This document shows, piece after piece, positions 26,381 to 35,898 of a DNA stretch of 64,000 nucleotides. The position numbers were made by a program, and so were the translations under genes. The stretch spans positions 40,522-104,521 of the forward strand of contig CAZYYB010000002.1 in the NCBI GenBank assembly GCA_964651515.1. Direction: 5' to 3'. A model generated the notes under the pieces. The model had not been told where the DNA came from and made no database searches. It saw only the letters and a program-made list of their open reading frames with translations. This DNA is from BOG-1184 sp964651515. Its GTDB lineage: Bacteria; Fibrobacterota; Chitinivibrionia; Chitinivibrionales; Chitinispirillaceae. Within the stretch, counting starts at the first letter, position 1. Every line of letters starts with the position of its first letter.

Positions 26381-26489
26381 GAAGCGGGGATCTTTCTTCA
26401 GGTGTTTTCCACCTAAGGGGAGCGTTGCGGGGGTGCGCAGGCGTTCGCCGGAGGCGAACATCGCCGCGCACCTCCGCAGGAAGGGGTGA

Positions 26490-26536
26490 GTCAAAGACCC
26501 CGCAGCCCGCGCTTTGGCGGGCGCGGAGGCTTTGAC
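26490..26536 (+). repeat. Imperfect palindrome GTCAAAG...CTTTGAC
   Basis: GTCAAAG (26490-26496) and CTTTGAC (26530-26536) enclose CGC/GCG-rich sequence (CCCGCAGCCCGCGC, then GCGGGCGCGGAGG) that can extend the stem. It sits directly before the GNRA-looped hairpin at 26539. Part of the composite repeat block. Confidence 0.5.
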
Positions 26537-26538
26537 CA

Positions 26539-26566
26539 GGGGGAACCACCGCAAGGTGGTTCCCCC
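26539..26566 (+). repeat. Palindromic repeat B (12-bp stem, GCAA loop)
   Basis: GGGGGAACCACC, loop GCAA, GGTGGTTCCCCC: a perfect 12-bp stem with a GNRA tetraloop. A second copy in inverted orientation (loop reads TTGC) lies at 61643-61669, and a related GGTTCCCCCACC piece recurs at 26577-26590 and near 27662. Confidence 0.7.
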
Positions 26567-26624
26567 ACCAAAGGCGGCAAGATCGGTTCCCCCACCTGAG
26601 AAGTACCCTTTTCTTTTCACTCCC

Positions 26625-27482
26625 CTACCGCCGCACACACCGGAACCCATATCCCGCGTTGGCGGTACAGGGATCGTCGCGGACGCGGCTGCCCGGACGG
26701 AGCTTGTCCGTGGTGGAGATAAACGATCCGCCGCGCAGGATCCGGTAGCTTGTCATGTCGGAGCCCGGCCCTGCCGGATCGGTGCACGCGCTGTCCGGGT
26801 AGGCACTCTGGACGTCGTTGCACCACTCCCAGACGTTGCCGAGCATATCGTACAATCCCCACGCGTTGGGCCGCCGGCTCGCCACCGGGGCGGTCATGGC
26901 CTTCGAGTTGTGGGACCAGACCACGTGCGCGTCCAGCGCGGCGGTATCCGCGGGCGTACGGGGCGTGGTCGGTTCCTCCCGGCCTTTCGCGGCCGATTTC
27001 CCCGCCCTGCAGGCGTACTCCCACTCCGCCTCAGTGGGGAGTCGATAACCGTTTTTTGAATAATCGATAACCAGGCCGCCGAGATTGTAGGTGCCGTTGC
27101 CTCTCTTCCCGGTGACGGAAACGTACCGGTAGACGGTATCCAGCCCGTCGCGCCTGCTGCGCGCATTGCAGTAGAGCACGGCGTCGTACCAGGTCATGCT
27201 TTCCACCGGTCGGGTGGAATCTCCCCGGAAATTGGAAGGGTTCACGCCCAGAAGCTTCACGTAGCTCTCCTGCGTCACCTCGGTCGTATCCATGTAAAAG
27301 GCCGACAGGGTCACCCGGTGAATCGGCTGTTCCAGCGAAGAGTTTATCGATCCCATCAGGAATGAGCCTGCGGGGATGTGCCGCATGCCCGGAACCATGC
27401 CGCTGGTTTTCGCCGCTCCGGCCGCACAGGCCGCGATCGCCAGGCAATACGCCAACAAACCGATCCATTGAACTGGTCGCAC
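26625..27482 (-). CDS. FGE/SUMF1-fold secreted protein, probably non-catalytic
   Basis: 285 residues from a GTG start (GGAG 8 bases upstream). An N-terminal hydrophobic segment with AIAACAAG suggests a signal peptide, possibly lipoprotein type. The rest is a formylglycine-generating-enzyme domain: MRHIPAGSFLMGS, FYMDTTEVTQESY, SMTWYDAVLYCNARS, YRLPTEAEWEYACRAG, WGLYDMLGNVWEWCND, ILRGGSF, GFRCVRR. The two active-site cysteines of true FGE, expected shortly after LRGGS, are absent (ISTTDKLRPGSR), so it is unlikely to oxidise sulfatases. A structural or binding role outside the cell is more likely. A related protein is encoded at 54496-55362. Confidence 0.85.
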   Translation of the reverse strand: MRPVQWIGLLAYCLAIAACAAGAAKTSGMVPGMRHIPAGSFLMGSINSSLEQPIHRVTLSAFYMDTTEVTQESYVKLLGVNPSNFRGDSTRPVESMTWYDAVLYCNARSRRDGLDTVYRYVSVTGKRGNGTYNLGGLVIDYSKNGYRLPTEAEWEYACRAGKSAAKGREEPTTPRTPADTAALDAHVVWSHNSKAMTAPVASRRPNAWGLYDMLGNVWEWCNDVQSAYPDSACTDPAGPGSDMTSYRILRGGSFISTTDKLRPGSRVRDDPCTANAGYGFRCVRR

Positions 27483-27718
27483 GATAGAGCTCCATTTTCT
27501 TGAACGGGGAATTTTGTTAAATATAGACTCGAGGGGGGTTTGAGAGGTAGAGAATGTGTTACTGCTCTGGTGGCGTTATAGCAAACAATTTGTTCTTTTG
27601 TTCAGATTTTCCGAAATCACCTGATGGCGGATCATGCGAAATGACCTTTTCACCGAAGCGAGGTTCCCCCACCAGAGGCATTACTATTCATTATCTCGAA
27701 GTAAGGTATTTTTTCTGG

Positions 27719-30226
27719 ATGAATTACTCCTCCTGGTACGAAAAGAATTATCCCGCCCTGTCCGGCTACGGCCTCTGGCTCCGCGGCGGCGAGCCGAATA
27801 CGCTCGCGCCGGAAGCCTTTGACGCCGCGGAATGCACCATACTCATTGCACGGCTTTCAACCTATCGGGATACGGCCGATTCGTTCACCCACAAGCTCCT
27901 CTACCAGATCGCGGCGGGCATACCCGGCGTCTATCCCGACCTGGCCTGGCTGCCGCCGCCGAAAGATGCGGAGCTGTTCGATCGCGACGGCGTACCCTGG
28001 CTTCTCGGAACCACCAGCAAACACGGGGCGCGCGATTTCAACCTGCTCGCCCTCTCGCTCTCCATTGTCCAGGAACTCCTGAATATCGCTCCCCTGCTCC
28101 GCAGGAGCGGCATACCCGTGCCGGGAAGCGAACGCAGGGCGGATGCCGCATCGCCTCTTGTCATTCTCGGCGGGGCGTCGGCGCTTCATTCGTCGTATTG
28201 TTTCGGCGAAGAGTCTCCGGTCGACGGCATTTTTGTCGGCGACGATGCGAACACGATCCGGGAGCTTTTTTCTTTATGTAAGGCAGGGTTTGCCGGTAAA
28301 CGTCACAAGCGCGACATACTGGAGGATCTCCTTTCGATTCCGGGGTTTTTCCTGCCCGGCGGCCCGATCGAAACCACGGTCTTCCATGCGCCCACCGCGT
28401 ATCCGGGGCAGCTCCTCGAACGCGGGCCGATCCTGTACGATGAAGGGACCATCGGCACGGCGAGCCTCACGATCAGCGAGGGGTGCGCCTGCTTCTGCAG
28501 TTTCTGCGCCGAGAGCTTCGGACGGAAACCGTACCGCGAGTACGAGGTCGATCTCCTGCGCGAGGCCGCCCTGCGCCTCAAGGCGGCCATGGCGGTCGAA
28601 AAACTTGAGCTTTACAGCTTTAATTTCTCCCTGCACCGTTCCTTCTACCGCCTCCTGACCGCGCTTGCCCCTCTTTTTCCCGCAATCGGGCTGAAGAGTC
28701 AACGGCTCGATTCGATCGCGCACGATCCGGGCCTCCTGAAATTCCTGCATGCCGTCGGCAAGGCAAGCCTGACATGCGGTATTGAAGGCATCTCGCCGAG
28801 GCTTCGCCGCTACCTGCACAAAAGCCTGGATGAGCGGGAACTTCGGCGGGGCCTGTTTGCCCTGCTCACCTCGCCGATCCGCGAACTCAAACTATTCCTG
28901 ATCGCCACCGGTCTCGAAGAGCAGGCCGATTACGATGCGTTCCGCGAGCTGCTTGCGCTTATGACCGAGGTCCTGCAAGGCTCGCAGCACCGGCCCCGCA
29001 TTATCTTCTCGATGACCATCCTGGTGCGGTTTCCCTGGACCCCCCTCGAATTTGAGGATGCGCCGCCGCCGGAAACCTGCGGTGCGGTGCTGCGAACGGT
29101 GGAGCGGCTAACCCGGGCCGCCGGGTTTGAATTCCGTGCATCGGCCGAAGTCGCGGAGTACTGGCTTTCGCAGATTCTCGTCCGCATCGCCGACCCGCGG
29201 GTTGCCGAAGCGGTCGCGGCCGCCGGCGAGGCAATCGACTTCATCTACTACCGGGAGATCCCCTTTGCGCTGGTCGAAGCCGTCCGGCAGCAGTTTGCCC
29301 TTCGCGGCATAGAGGCCGATGTTCCGCTCAGGGGCCATCGGCCCGACAACCGCGCCGGAAAACCGTGGAGCGGCATCGCTATCGGCGTCAAGGAGGAGTT
29401 CCTGGCGGCGCAGTGGGAGTCGGCCGGGCGATCGGAGGACCGAGGCTACCGGGGAACGCTGAAGCCCGGTGAGGATAGCGATGCAAAACCCTCACCCGCG
29501 GAGCCCCTCTCCCGACCGCTTCCCATCATGCGAACGGAACCCCACCCCTCCCTCGAACGGTTCCGCGGGCATCTGTCGGAGAACCTCGCGCGCAAAACCG
29601 CGGTTCATTTTCGAATATGGGTCGATCCGCCGCTCGGCAATGTTCCGGTCGCGATGCGCGGCACCATGCTGGCGCGGGCGCTCCTTATGGCCGATCCGGC
29701 ACTCGTCCCGGAATATTGGGGCAACGGCGGATCGCGGGTCGCCGGCGCTCAAGGCTGGGAACGGGTAACGGGTGACGATATCGTTTCGCTCTGCTGGCTC
29801 GCTCCCGCCGACGCGGCAGTCCGGCTTCGCATCGGTGATGCGACTTTTTGCACGTCCGTTGCCGGATTTCTCGGGGAAAAACTGACCCTGATCGGCATAG
29901 TCGAGCAGGCATTGGAAAACCCGGCCGTCATCGTTTTCAGCTCACCGTTTCCCTTCGATCCGGCCGAGTTCTGTTCCAGGAAATCGTTAAAGTTCACCCT
30001 CTGCAAAACCGGGCCGTTCACCGCCGACTACCGGCTCTCCCGCGACTCTCTCAGAAAAAAAGTCTGGAGCGGCTGCACGGTCGAACAGGGCAGGGACGCC
30101 CGGCATCGGGTAACGATCGTGCCGGGTCCACGATTTTCGCCCGCAGAATTTGCGCAAACGGCGTTTAAGCTCCCGGAAAAGAGCGATTGGGTGCGGATTT
30201 CGATGGTTGGCCGATTTGGAGAATGA
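27719..30226 (+). CDS. B12-binding-domain radical SAM protein
   Basis: 835 residues from ATG at 27719; an earlier in-frame ATG (27554) runs through a repeat-like leader and is less likely. The radical SAM cluster motif is GCACFCSFC: C256, C260 and C263 (CX3CX2C). The N-terminal 220 residues resemble the cobalamin-binding-type domain found in such proteins (AECTILIARLSTYRD, LVILGGASALHS, VDGIFVGDDANTIRE). After the TIM-barrel there is a DUF2344-like C-terminal region (FRGHLSENLARKTAVHFRIW, LARALLMADP). Substrate unknown; many relatives act in tRNA or small-molecule methyl/thiol chemistry. A Pro/Ser-rich stretch at residues about 590-605 (PSPAEPLSRPLP) looks like an inserted linker with repeat-like bases. 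Confidence 0.8.
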   Translation: MNYSSWYEKNYPALSGYGLWLRGGEPNTLAPEAFDAAECTILIARLSTYRDTADSFTHKLLYQIAAGIPGVYPDLAWLPPPKDAELFDRDGVPWLLGTTSKHGARDFNLLALSLSIVQELLNIAPLLRRSGIPVPGSERRADAASPLVILGGASALHSSYCFGEESPVDGIFVGDDANTIRELFSLCKAGFAGKRHKRDILEDLLSIPGFFLPGGPIETTVFHAPTAYPGQLLERGPILYDEGTIGTASLTISEGCACFCSFCAESFGRKPYREYEVDLLREAALRLKAAMAVEKLELYSFNFSLHRSFYRLLTALAPLFPAIGLKSQRLDSIAHDPGLLKFLHAVGKASLTCGIEGISPRLRRYLHKSLDERELRRGLFALLTSPIRELKLFLIATGLEEQADYDAFRELLALMTEVLQGSQHRPRIIFSMTILVRFPWTPLEFEDAPPPETCGAVLRTVERLTRAAGFEFRASAEVAEYWLSQILVRIADPRVAEAVAAAGEAIDFIYYREIPFALVEAVRQQFALRGIEADVPLRGHRPDNRAGKPWSGIAIGVKEEFLAAQWESAGRSEDRGYRGTLKPGEDSDAKPSPAEPLSRPLPIMRTEPHPSLERFRGHLSENLARKTAVHFRIWVDPPLGNVPVAMRGTMLARALLMADPALVPEYWGNGGSRVAGAQGWERVTGDDIVSLCWLAPADAAVRLRIGDATFCTSVAGFLGEKLTLIGIVEQALENPAVIVFSSPFPFDPAEFCSRKSLKFTLCKTGPFTADYRLSRDSLRKKVWSGCTVEQGRDARHRVTIVPGPRFSPAEFAQTAFKLPEKSDWVRISMVGRFGE

Positions 30227-30380
30227 GGTGGATTTGCATTTTTATGACTCCGGGGGCGCAAAATTTTACCCTCCCGGCCGCCCTTAAACACTCTTTTTGC
30301 ATAAATTATCCTTTTTTTCCTTGATTTTTTTCGCCCGGATTTCTCCGATTTTATTAATATGTACTACCCTCCGTGGCGAT

Positions 30381-30467
30381 AAATAACGTAATTTATACTA
30401 TGGGCATACTGCGCCCATTTCCTGAAAATGGCAGGAGAGTACCTCTTCTGCCGTACGTTGTTTATTT
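30381..30467 (+). ncRNA. Candidate structured leader RNA (three-way junction)
   Basis: Three nested helices close neatly. P1 joins ACGTA (30386-30390) to TACGT (30454-30458) and can extend by AAATA/TATTT. P2 is ATGGGC (30400-30405) with GCCCAT (30413-30418). P3 is GGCAGGAGAG (30430-30439) with CTCTTCTGCC (30443-30452), a 10-bp stem with one G-U pair and a 3-base loop. It ends about 40 bases before the start of the lytic transglycosylase gene. I could not match it to a known riboswitch class (purine, c-di-GMP-I, TPP, glycine and fluoride motifs are absent). Function is speculative. Confidence 0.4.
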
Positions 30468-30505
30468 CATTTGATTATTAAACCCGAGCTTTTACAGCTA
30501 GAAGG

Positions 30506-32938
30506 GTGGAGGTGATTTTGCAGTTTTTTTTCCACAATAGCAATTTTTTCCCGGCTCGTTATGCACTTTGCGTCCTCGGCACGGGTATGGTGCTCGCGCT
30601 TACTGCAGGAGGCTGCGGCGGAGCGGCCAGGAAAGATCCGGTCCTGAACGAAGCGGTGATCACGGTCGATCAGATGAAAAACCACGCTGCCGAGCCGGTG
30701 CGCATCGGAGCGTCGGTCGCCCCGAAGCCGTTGATCATCGCGAACCCGTCCTCTGCCGATACCCTCGACGATGCCGATACGATTTCCGAAGATCCCGGCG
30801 ACCTCATCGCCGACGCGCGCATGTTTTGTCGCGACAGCAATTATGTCGCCGCCGACTCCCTGCTCCGCATCGCGGTGAAGAATATCCTGGTCATCGACGC
30901 CCAGGGCCAGAGCGACCGTTTTCCGACCTCCCGCTATATCGACGACATCATCGCTCTCTACGATGAAAAAATGCCGAAATCATTTTCGCCTCCCGATGAA
31001 ATTGCCCCCTCCGCCTTCCAGTGGCAGGCGGGGCGCTCCATCGATTCCATGAATATCCCCGCTTCCGACAGCGCTTCCATGGCCGCACTCGAATACCAGA
31101 CCAGTACCACCTACGACGTTCCCATGGTGTGGAACGATGAGGTGCGGCGCGCCATACTTTTTTACGTGAGAAACCGGAAAAACACCATTGATAAGTGGTT
31201 TCCACGTGCCTCACGGTACCTGCCCTACATGCGTCAGATGTTTGCCGACAGCGGCCTGCCGCAGGATCTTGCCTACCTGCCGCTCATCGAAAGCGCCTTC
31301 AACCCGATGGCATACTCCTGTGCGCGCGCAGCCGGCATTTGGCAATTCATCGCCTCGACCGGCAGTCTTTACGGCCTGCAACACTCCTACTGGATCGACG
31401 AACGTCGCGACCCGATCCGCTCCACCCAGGCCGCCGTCACGTATCTCAAAAGGCTCTACGGCGATTTCGGGAACTGGTACCTGGCCCTGGCGGCCTACAA
31501 TTGCGGGGAGAACGGGGTCAGCCGGTCGATTGCCCGATGCAATACGAACGACTACTGGAGCCTGCGGCTGCCCGCCCAGACCAAAGGCTATGTCCCGACC
31601 TACCTCGCCGCGGTGACCATCGCGAAGAATCCCCGCGACTTCAATGTTCCGGTCCCGCCCGGCGATTCGGTGTCGCCGGACACGGTGCTTCTCAGCGATT
31701 GCATCCGCCTCGACGACATCGCCCAGGGGATCGGCATTCCCAGCGATTCGCTCAAAAAAATGAATCCGCACATTCTCCGCTGGTGCACGCCGCCGGACGT
31801 TACCAATGCCGTGCTCTATCTTCCCCACGGCTACAAGGATTCATTTAAAACCTTTTTTGCGCTGCTGCCCGATGAAAAAAAGGTCAAATGGTGCCATTAT
31901 CAGATCAAGCGGACCGATAACCTCCAGAAAATCGCCGCCGATTTCAATATTCCGGCAAATGAGATCATGGCGATCAACCGGCTGAAGCGTACCCGCCTCG
32001 CACCGGGCCGTTACCTGTTCCTGCCGCAACGGGCCGCGATGGATTCCACGGCAGCGGCGACGGCGACCGCCTATGTTCCTCCTGTCAATGCTTATGAAGA
32101 GGAGACGTACAGCGACGCCGTTGTCTACCGGATCAGGAGAGGTGATTCCATGAGCAAAGTTGCCCGGAGATTCCATGTGACCCTGGCACAGCTCTACCGC
32201 TGGAACCGGCTTGCGCGCGCCTCGGCCCTGCATCCGGGCAGCACCCTGATCGTACGGCCGGCCTCGGCGGCGGAAACCGTCGAAGCCATGGTCCCGGAGA
32301 AAAAGACCCTTGCCGGCAAGGAGTTTTATGTCGTCCAATCCGGCGATACGCCCCTCTCCATTGCCCGCCGGGCTGATATAAAAATGACCAGCCTGCTCGC
32401 CTGGAACGATATCGATCCGTCGCATCCATCGATCGATGTCGGCGACTCGCTCCGTCTTACCCCGCCGGAAGCGGTCGCCTCGTCGGCAGGCACCCGGAGA
32501 AAACACGCCGAGTCGGCGGTTTCGAGTGGTTCTTCCCGCATGGCGGACCGGTCCGTCGATCGGGCGGAGGCCTCCGGCAAGCGGCTTTATACGGTCAAAC
32601 GTGGGGACAACCTCTTCTCGATTTCCCGGAAATTTTCGCTTCCGTTGCAGACGATCCTCGCCTTCAACCATCTGCGCAGAAACAGCGTCCTTCGCCCGGG
32701 AAGAACGATACTTCTTCCGCCCGCGCCCGAGGCCTTCGCCCCGACCGCCCCTGCGGATTCGACCGGGAAACCGGCCGGCACCGTGTATTACCGGGTTCGC
32801 AGCGGCGATACGTTACCGCTGATCGCCCTGGCATTCGGCGTACCGGTCGAAAAACTTTCACACGACAACAATCTCCGGCCCGATTCCATGGTTGCACCCG
32901 GAGAAGTGATAAAAGTGGATAAAAGCAGGGAACCGTGA
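30506..32938 (+). CDS. mltD: MltD-type lytic murein transglycosylase with five LysM domains
   Basis: 810 residues; GTG start at 30506 or 30512, both next to a GGTGGAGGTG ribosome site. A lipoprotein-like signal ends at LTAGGC near residue 38. The SLT domain spans about 230-400, with catalytic E262 in LIESAFNP, then GIWQFIASTGSLYGL and ALAAYNCGENGV. Five LysM repeats follow (about 470-515, 535-580, 610-655, 690-735, 755-805), each with YxVxxGDxxxxIA or close variants. It cleaves the glycan backbone of peptidoglycan to 1,6-anhydromuramic ends, anchored in the outer membrane. E. coli MltD has two LysM units, so five is high. The SppA gene overlaps its stop codon. Confidence 0.92.
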   Translation: MEVILQFFFHNSNFFPARYALCVLGTGMVLALTAGGCGGAARKDPVLNEAVITVDQMKNHAAEPVRIGASVAPKPLIIANPSSADTLDDADTISEDPGDLIADARMFCRDSNYVAADSLLRIAVKNILVIDAQGQSDRFPTSRYIDDIIALYDEKMPKSFSPPDEIAPSAFQWQAGRSIDSMNIPASDSASMAALEYQTSTTYDVPMVWNDEVRRAILFYVRNRKNTIDKWFPRASRYLPYMRQMFADSGLPQDLAYLPLIESAFNPMAYSCARAAGIWQFIASTGSLYGLQHSYWIDERRDPIRSTQAAVTYLKRLYGDFGNWYLALAAYNCGENGVSRSIARCNTNDYWSLRLPAQTKGYVPTYLAAVTIAKNPRDFNVPVPPGDSVSPDTVLLSDCIRLDDIAQGIGIPSDSLKKMNPHILRWCTPPDVTNAVLYLPHGYKDSFKTFFALLPDEKKVKWCHYQIKRTDNLQKIAADFNIPANEIMAINRLKRTRLAPGRYLFLPQRAAMDSTAAATATAYVPPVNAYEEETYSDAVVYRIRRGDSMSKVARRFHVTLAQLYRWNRLARASALHPGSTLIVRPASAAETVEAMVPEKKTLAGKEFYVVQSGDTPLSIARRADIKMTSLLAWNDIDPSHPSIDVGDSLRLTPPEAVASSAGTRRKHAESAVSSGSSRMADRSVDRAEASGKRLYTVKRGDNLFSISRKFSLPLQTILAFNHLRRNSVLRPGRTILLPPAPEAFAPTAPADSTGKPAGTVYYRVRSGDTLPLIALAFGVPVEKLSHDNNLRPDSMVAPGEVIKVDKSREP

Positions 32939-33825
32939 AATCCCCGCAGCGGTGGCTCGCTTCCGGCATCATTGCCCTTCCGGTCCTGATCGGCATCGTT
33001 CTGCTCCTTCGCGGCGGGGCGGAGCGCGAAGGGAATTCCCCCTTTGCCTCCCTCAAGTCCATCGGACTCGTGCAGATCAAGGGAACCATCGAGGAGTCCG
33101 ACGAATATGTCCGGCAGATCCGGTCTCTTCGATTTGACAATTCCATCGCCGGCGTCATCGTCCGCATCGACTCGCCGGGTGGTGCCGTCGCACCGTCGCA
33201 GGAGATCTACCGGGAGATGCTCCGCTTTCGGGAAACGTCCAAGCCGCTGGTCGTCAGCATGGGGACGGTCGCCGCATCGGGTGGCTACTACATCGCGAGT
33301 CCGGGGACGAAGATTTTCGCCGATCCGGGAACCCTTACCGGCAGCATCGGCGTTATTTTTACCCTGCCGCTCTTCGAAGAACTCGCAAAAAAAGTGGGCG
33401 TTGAATTCCGGGTGTTTACCGCCGGGAAGATGAAGGACATCGGCAGCCCCTACCGGCAGATGACCGCTGATGAAAAAAAATTCATCGCCGCGCTGCTCAA
33501 GGACACCCACGACCAGTTTATCGATGACGTCGCCGCCGGGAGGCGGATGAACCGTGACTCGATCGCCCGCTACGCGGACGGCCGGGTATTTACCGGACGC
33601 CAGGCGGTCGCGATCCACCTGGTCGATACCCTGGGCGGGTATGAGGACGCTCTCGACTGGCTCGAAAAATCCACCGGCCTGGGAAAAAACGCCGCTATCG
33701 TCGAGCGAAAAGGCACCTCCTCCCGCCTGCGCGAGTGGCTGAAGAGCCAGTCGGCGGCACTTTTTCCCGCGCTGCAACTGATGCGACAGCCGGCCGGGTT
33801 GTACTATATGATGAGCTTGAAATAA
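32935..33825 (+). CDS. sppA: Signal peptide peptidase SppA (family S49), short form
   Basis: 296 residues. The GTG start overlaps the previous gene's TGA (GTGA). Residues about 8-25 form one membrane anchor. S49 protease domain: VIVRIDSPGGAVAPSQEIY (about 77-95), nucleophile S115 in AASGGYYIASPG, LTGSIGVI, and general base K167 in AGKMKDIGSP, as in the Bacillus-type single-domain SppA with its Ser-Lys dyad. It cuts remnant signal peptides in the membrane. Co-transcription with the LysM transglycosylase suggests envelope maintenance. Length fits the short (36K) form, not the double-domain E. coli enzyme. Confidence 0.93.
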   Translation: MKSPQRWLASGIIALPVLIGIVLLLRGGAEREGNSPFASLKSIGLVQIKGTIEESDEYVRQIRSLRFDNSIAGVIVRIDSPGGAVAPSQEIYREMLRFRETSKPLVVSMGTVAASGGYYIASPGTKIFADPGTLTGSIGVIFTLPLFEELAKKVGVEFRVFTAGKMKDIGSPYRQMTADEKKFIAALLKDTHDQFIDDVAAGRRMNRDSIARYADGRVFTGRQAVAIHLVDTLGGYEDALDWLEKSTGLGKNAAIVERKGTSSRLREWLKSQSAALFPALQLMRQPAGLYYMMSLK

Positions 33826-33873
33826 TGGATGATTGATAGAGGGCAACCATCAACCGTACCACTGGGGCAGCGT

Positions 33874-35898
33874 ATGAAGGGGCATCGATGTACTGCATGG
33901 AAGGTTACGCTCATTGCACTGGGAATCTTGGCGGCGGTGAGCCGCGGTTTTGCGGGCAATCCCTTCATCTGGTGGGACGGCAACGCCGACCCGACCATAC
34001 GCATTTTCAACAATACCGCCTACCTGTATCCCTCCCACGACTCTTCGGAATACGATAACACCTGGCTGGAAGACAATTTCAAGAGCTACTCCTCGACCGA
34101 CCTCATCAACTGGACCGATAACGGCATCGTTCTTTCGCCAAGCCAGGTATCCTGGGCAACGGGAAGCACCTCCTGCTGGGCTCCGGATATCATGTATGTA
34201 AACGGCTATTACTATTTCTTCTTCGTCATGAACTCAAAAATCGGCATAGGCCGGGGTACCTCTCCGTCCGGAGGGTTTACCGATTATCTCGGCAAGTCCT
34301 TCGTCGCGAACATCGACCCTTCGTGCTTTACGGCGGCGAACGGCAACCGGTACCTCACCTGGGGGCAACCTCCCGCCGTGGGGTGCGGCTCCGACTGTTT
34401 CTGCCAGCTCCAGATGGATACCGCCACCATGAACGACTCGGTAGCCAAGGCGGTCGGTATCTGCATGCCGAACGCGGACAGCATGACCGAGGCATCCTGG
34501 ATCTTTGAGCGTAACGGCCTCTACTACCTGCTCTACGGAACCACCTCGAACGGCTCTATCCGTTACGGCACGTCAACTACCCTCGGCGGGTCCTCCACCT
34601 ACCGGGGCCGCGTGATCTCCGGCTATAAATACTGTCCGGGTACCGGACACGGCAGCGTCTTCGAACTGAACGGCCAGTGGTACATGGTATCGCATATGTG
34701 CATCTACGATAATACCTACTACCGGAAAACCGGCATCTGGTACCTCCATTTTTTTAATAACGGCCTGATCGACTCCATTACCACGCCGGGAACCTGGGGC
34801 GTGGGACGGTACCAGGCGTTCGATACCCTCCAGGCGTCGGAATACTTCAACATGCAGGGAGTGACCCAGGCGCAGTGCTCGGCCGCCGAAGGGGGCTTCG
34901 CCATCTATGGCATCCATAACGGCAGCTGGGTAGAGTTCCCCAAAACGAATTTCCTGAATTGCCAGGATAACCTCACGATGGAGGCACGCGTGGCGTCGGC
35001 CGACGGCGGTACCATCGAGATCCGTCAGGGCAGCCCTACCGGGACGGTCCTGGGAACCGCCACGGTGCCGAATACCGGCGGCGACTCCACCTGGCAGACG
35101 GTATCCTGCCCCCTGACCGTAGCGCCCGGCAGCTATCAGAGCGATCTCTACTTCACCTTCCAGGGCGCCGCCGGAGATACCGGGCAGCTGTTCGCCTGCC
35201 ACTGGTTCAACTTCACGACCACCGATGTGCAGCCGCGCAACGCCTTCGACGAGATCCAGGCCGAGAATTTCGACTCGTCGGCAAGCGTGACCACGAGCAC
35301 CGCCGGCATTATTGCCGGCAGCGGCAGCATTACGGCTACCGCTCCCGGAGGCTATACCTGCTACAAAAATGTTTACTTCGGCAACGGGGCGGCGGCGGTC
35401 GATGTCCGCTACCTGAGCTCAAGCAAGGCCGCATCGCGTTTGATCGAACTGCGCGTCGACAGCCGCACCGGACCGATTCTGGATACCGTCCCGATCACCG
35501 ACGCCAGCGGGACCTGGCGGGCAAAGTTTGTTGCAACATCGTCGACCATTACCGGGCTGCACAACCTCTACCTGAATTTCCTCGGAACCGCCGGCGCCAC
35601 CAACCTGTACCAGATCGATATGCTGAGATTTATCGAGGCCAACCAGTCTGCCGTCGGCGTCAGGCCCCGTTCGCCGGCATCGGCGAACGGCATCCATGCC
35701 ACGTCTGCGGCAAAGTACATGCTCTACCTTCCGCTTGCCGGAGAACGCGGCAGCAGAGCCGCGGGAAACCCCGCGTCGATGGTTCTGTATTCACTTTCCG
35801 GAAGAAAAATCGCACGGGTATCTCCCGAAAAGCTCGCCGGCACCGGGCTGCATCCGGGTGTCTATATAATGAAAAACGACAACCCCGCATCGCCGTAA
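33874..35898 (+). CDS. Secreted GH43 glycosidase with CBM and sorting-like C-terminus
   Basis: 674 residues from ATG at 33874. Signal peptide about residues 1-29 (KVTLIALGILAAVSRGFAG). The GH43 five-bladed propeller spans about 30-330: FIWWDGNADPTIRIFNN carries the general-base aspartate (ADP), SCWAPDIMYVNGYYYFF the pKa-modulating aspartate, and MTEASWIFERNGLYYLLY a glutamate candidate for the acid. Two beta-sandwich domains with CBM6 features follow (about 340-450 and 465-605; FDEIQAENFD, then VDVRYLSS). The C-terminus has MVLYSLSGRKIARVSPEKLA and GVYIMK, a type-IX-like sorting domain. Likely an arabinofuranosidase or xylosidase acting outside the cell. Confidence 0.87.
   Translation: MKGHRCTAWKVTLIALGILAAVSRGFAGNPFIWWDGNADPTIRIFNNTAYLYPSHDSSEYDNTWLEDNFKSYSSTDLINWTDNGIVLSPSQVSWATGSTSCWAPDIMYVNGYYYFFFVMNSKIGIGRGTSPSGGFTDYLGKSFVANIDPSCFTAANGNRYLTWGQPPAVGCGSDCFCQLQMDTATMNDSVAKAVGICMPNADSMTEASWIFERNGLYYLLYGTTSNGSIRYGTSTTLGGSSTYRGRVISGYKYCPGTGHGSVFELNGQWYMVSHMCIYDNTYYRKTGIWYLHFFNNGLIDSITTPGTWGVGRYQAFDTLQASEYFNMQGVTQAQCSAAEGGFAIYGIHNGSWVEFPKTNFLNCQDNLTMEARVASADGGTIEIRQGSPTGTVLGTATVPNTGGDSTWQTVSCPLTVAPGSYQSDLYFTFQGAAGDTGQLFACHWFNFTTTDVQPRNAFDEIQAENFDSSASVTTSTAGIIAGSGSITATAPGGYTCYKNVYFGNGAAAVDVRYLSSSKAASRLIELRVDSRTGPILDTVPITDASGTWRAKFVATSSTITGLHNLYLNFLGTAGATNLYQIDMLRFIEANQSAVGVRPRSPASANGIHATSAAKYMLYLPLAGERGSRAAGNPASMVLYSLSGRKIARVSPEKLAGTGLHPGVYIMKNDNPASP

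Larger units (their letters stand above)
25871..26624. other. Repeat-rich gap between defence island and FGE-fold gene
   Basis: A 754-base stretch. The first half contains a minus-strand open frame (26335-26054, 93 codons; RPDLEWELLHRAELKND, then PKIIKQLEQAIEKA) that looks like a gene fragment of unknown family, without a convincing ribosome site. The second half (26300-26600) is packed with palindromic repeats listed separately. No promoter, tRNA or att site was recognised, though this is the right-hand border of the foreign-looking island. Confidence 0.5.

Noticed and set aside
26625..27482. Active sulfatase-modifying formylglycine-generating enzyme
   Set aside because: The domain fits, but the cysteine pair needed for catalysis is missing and no sulfatase gene is nearby.
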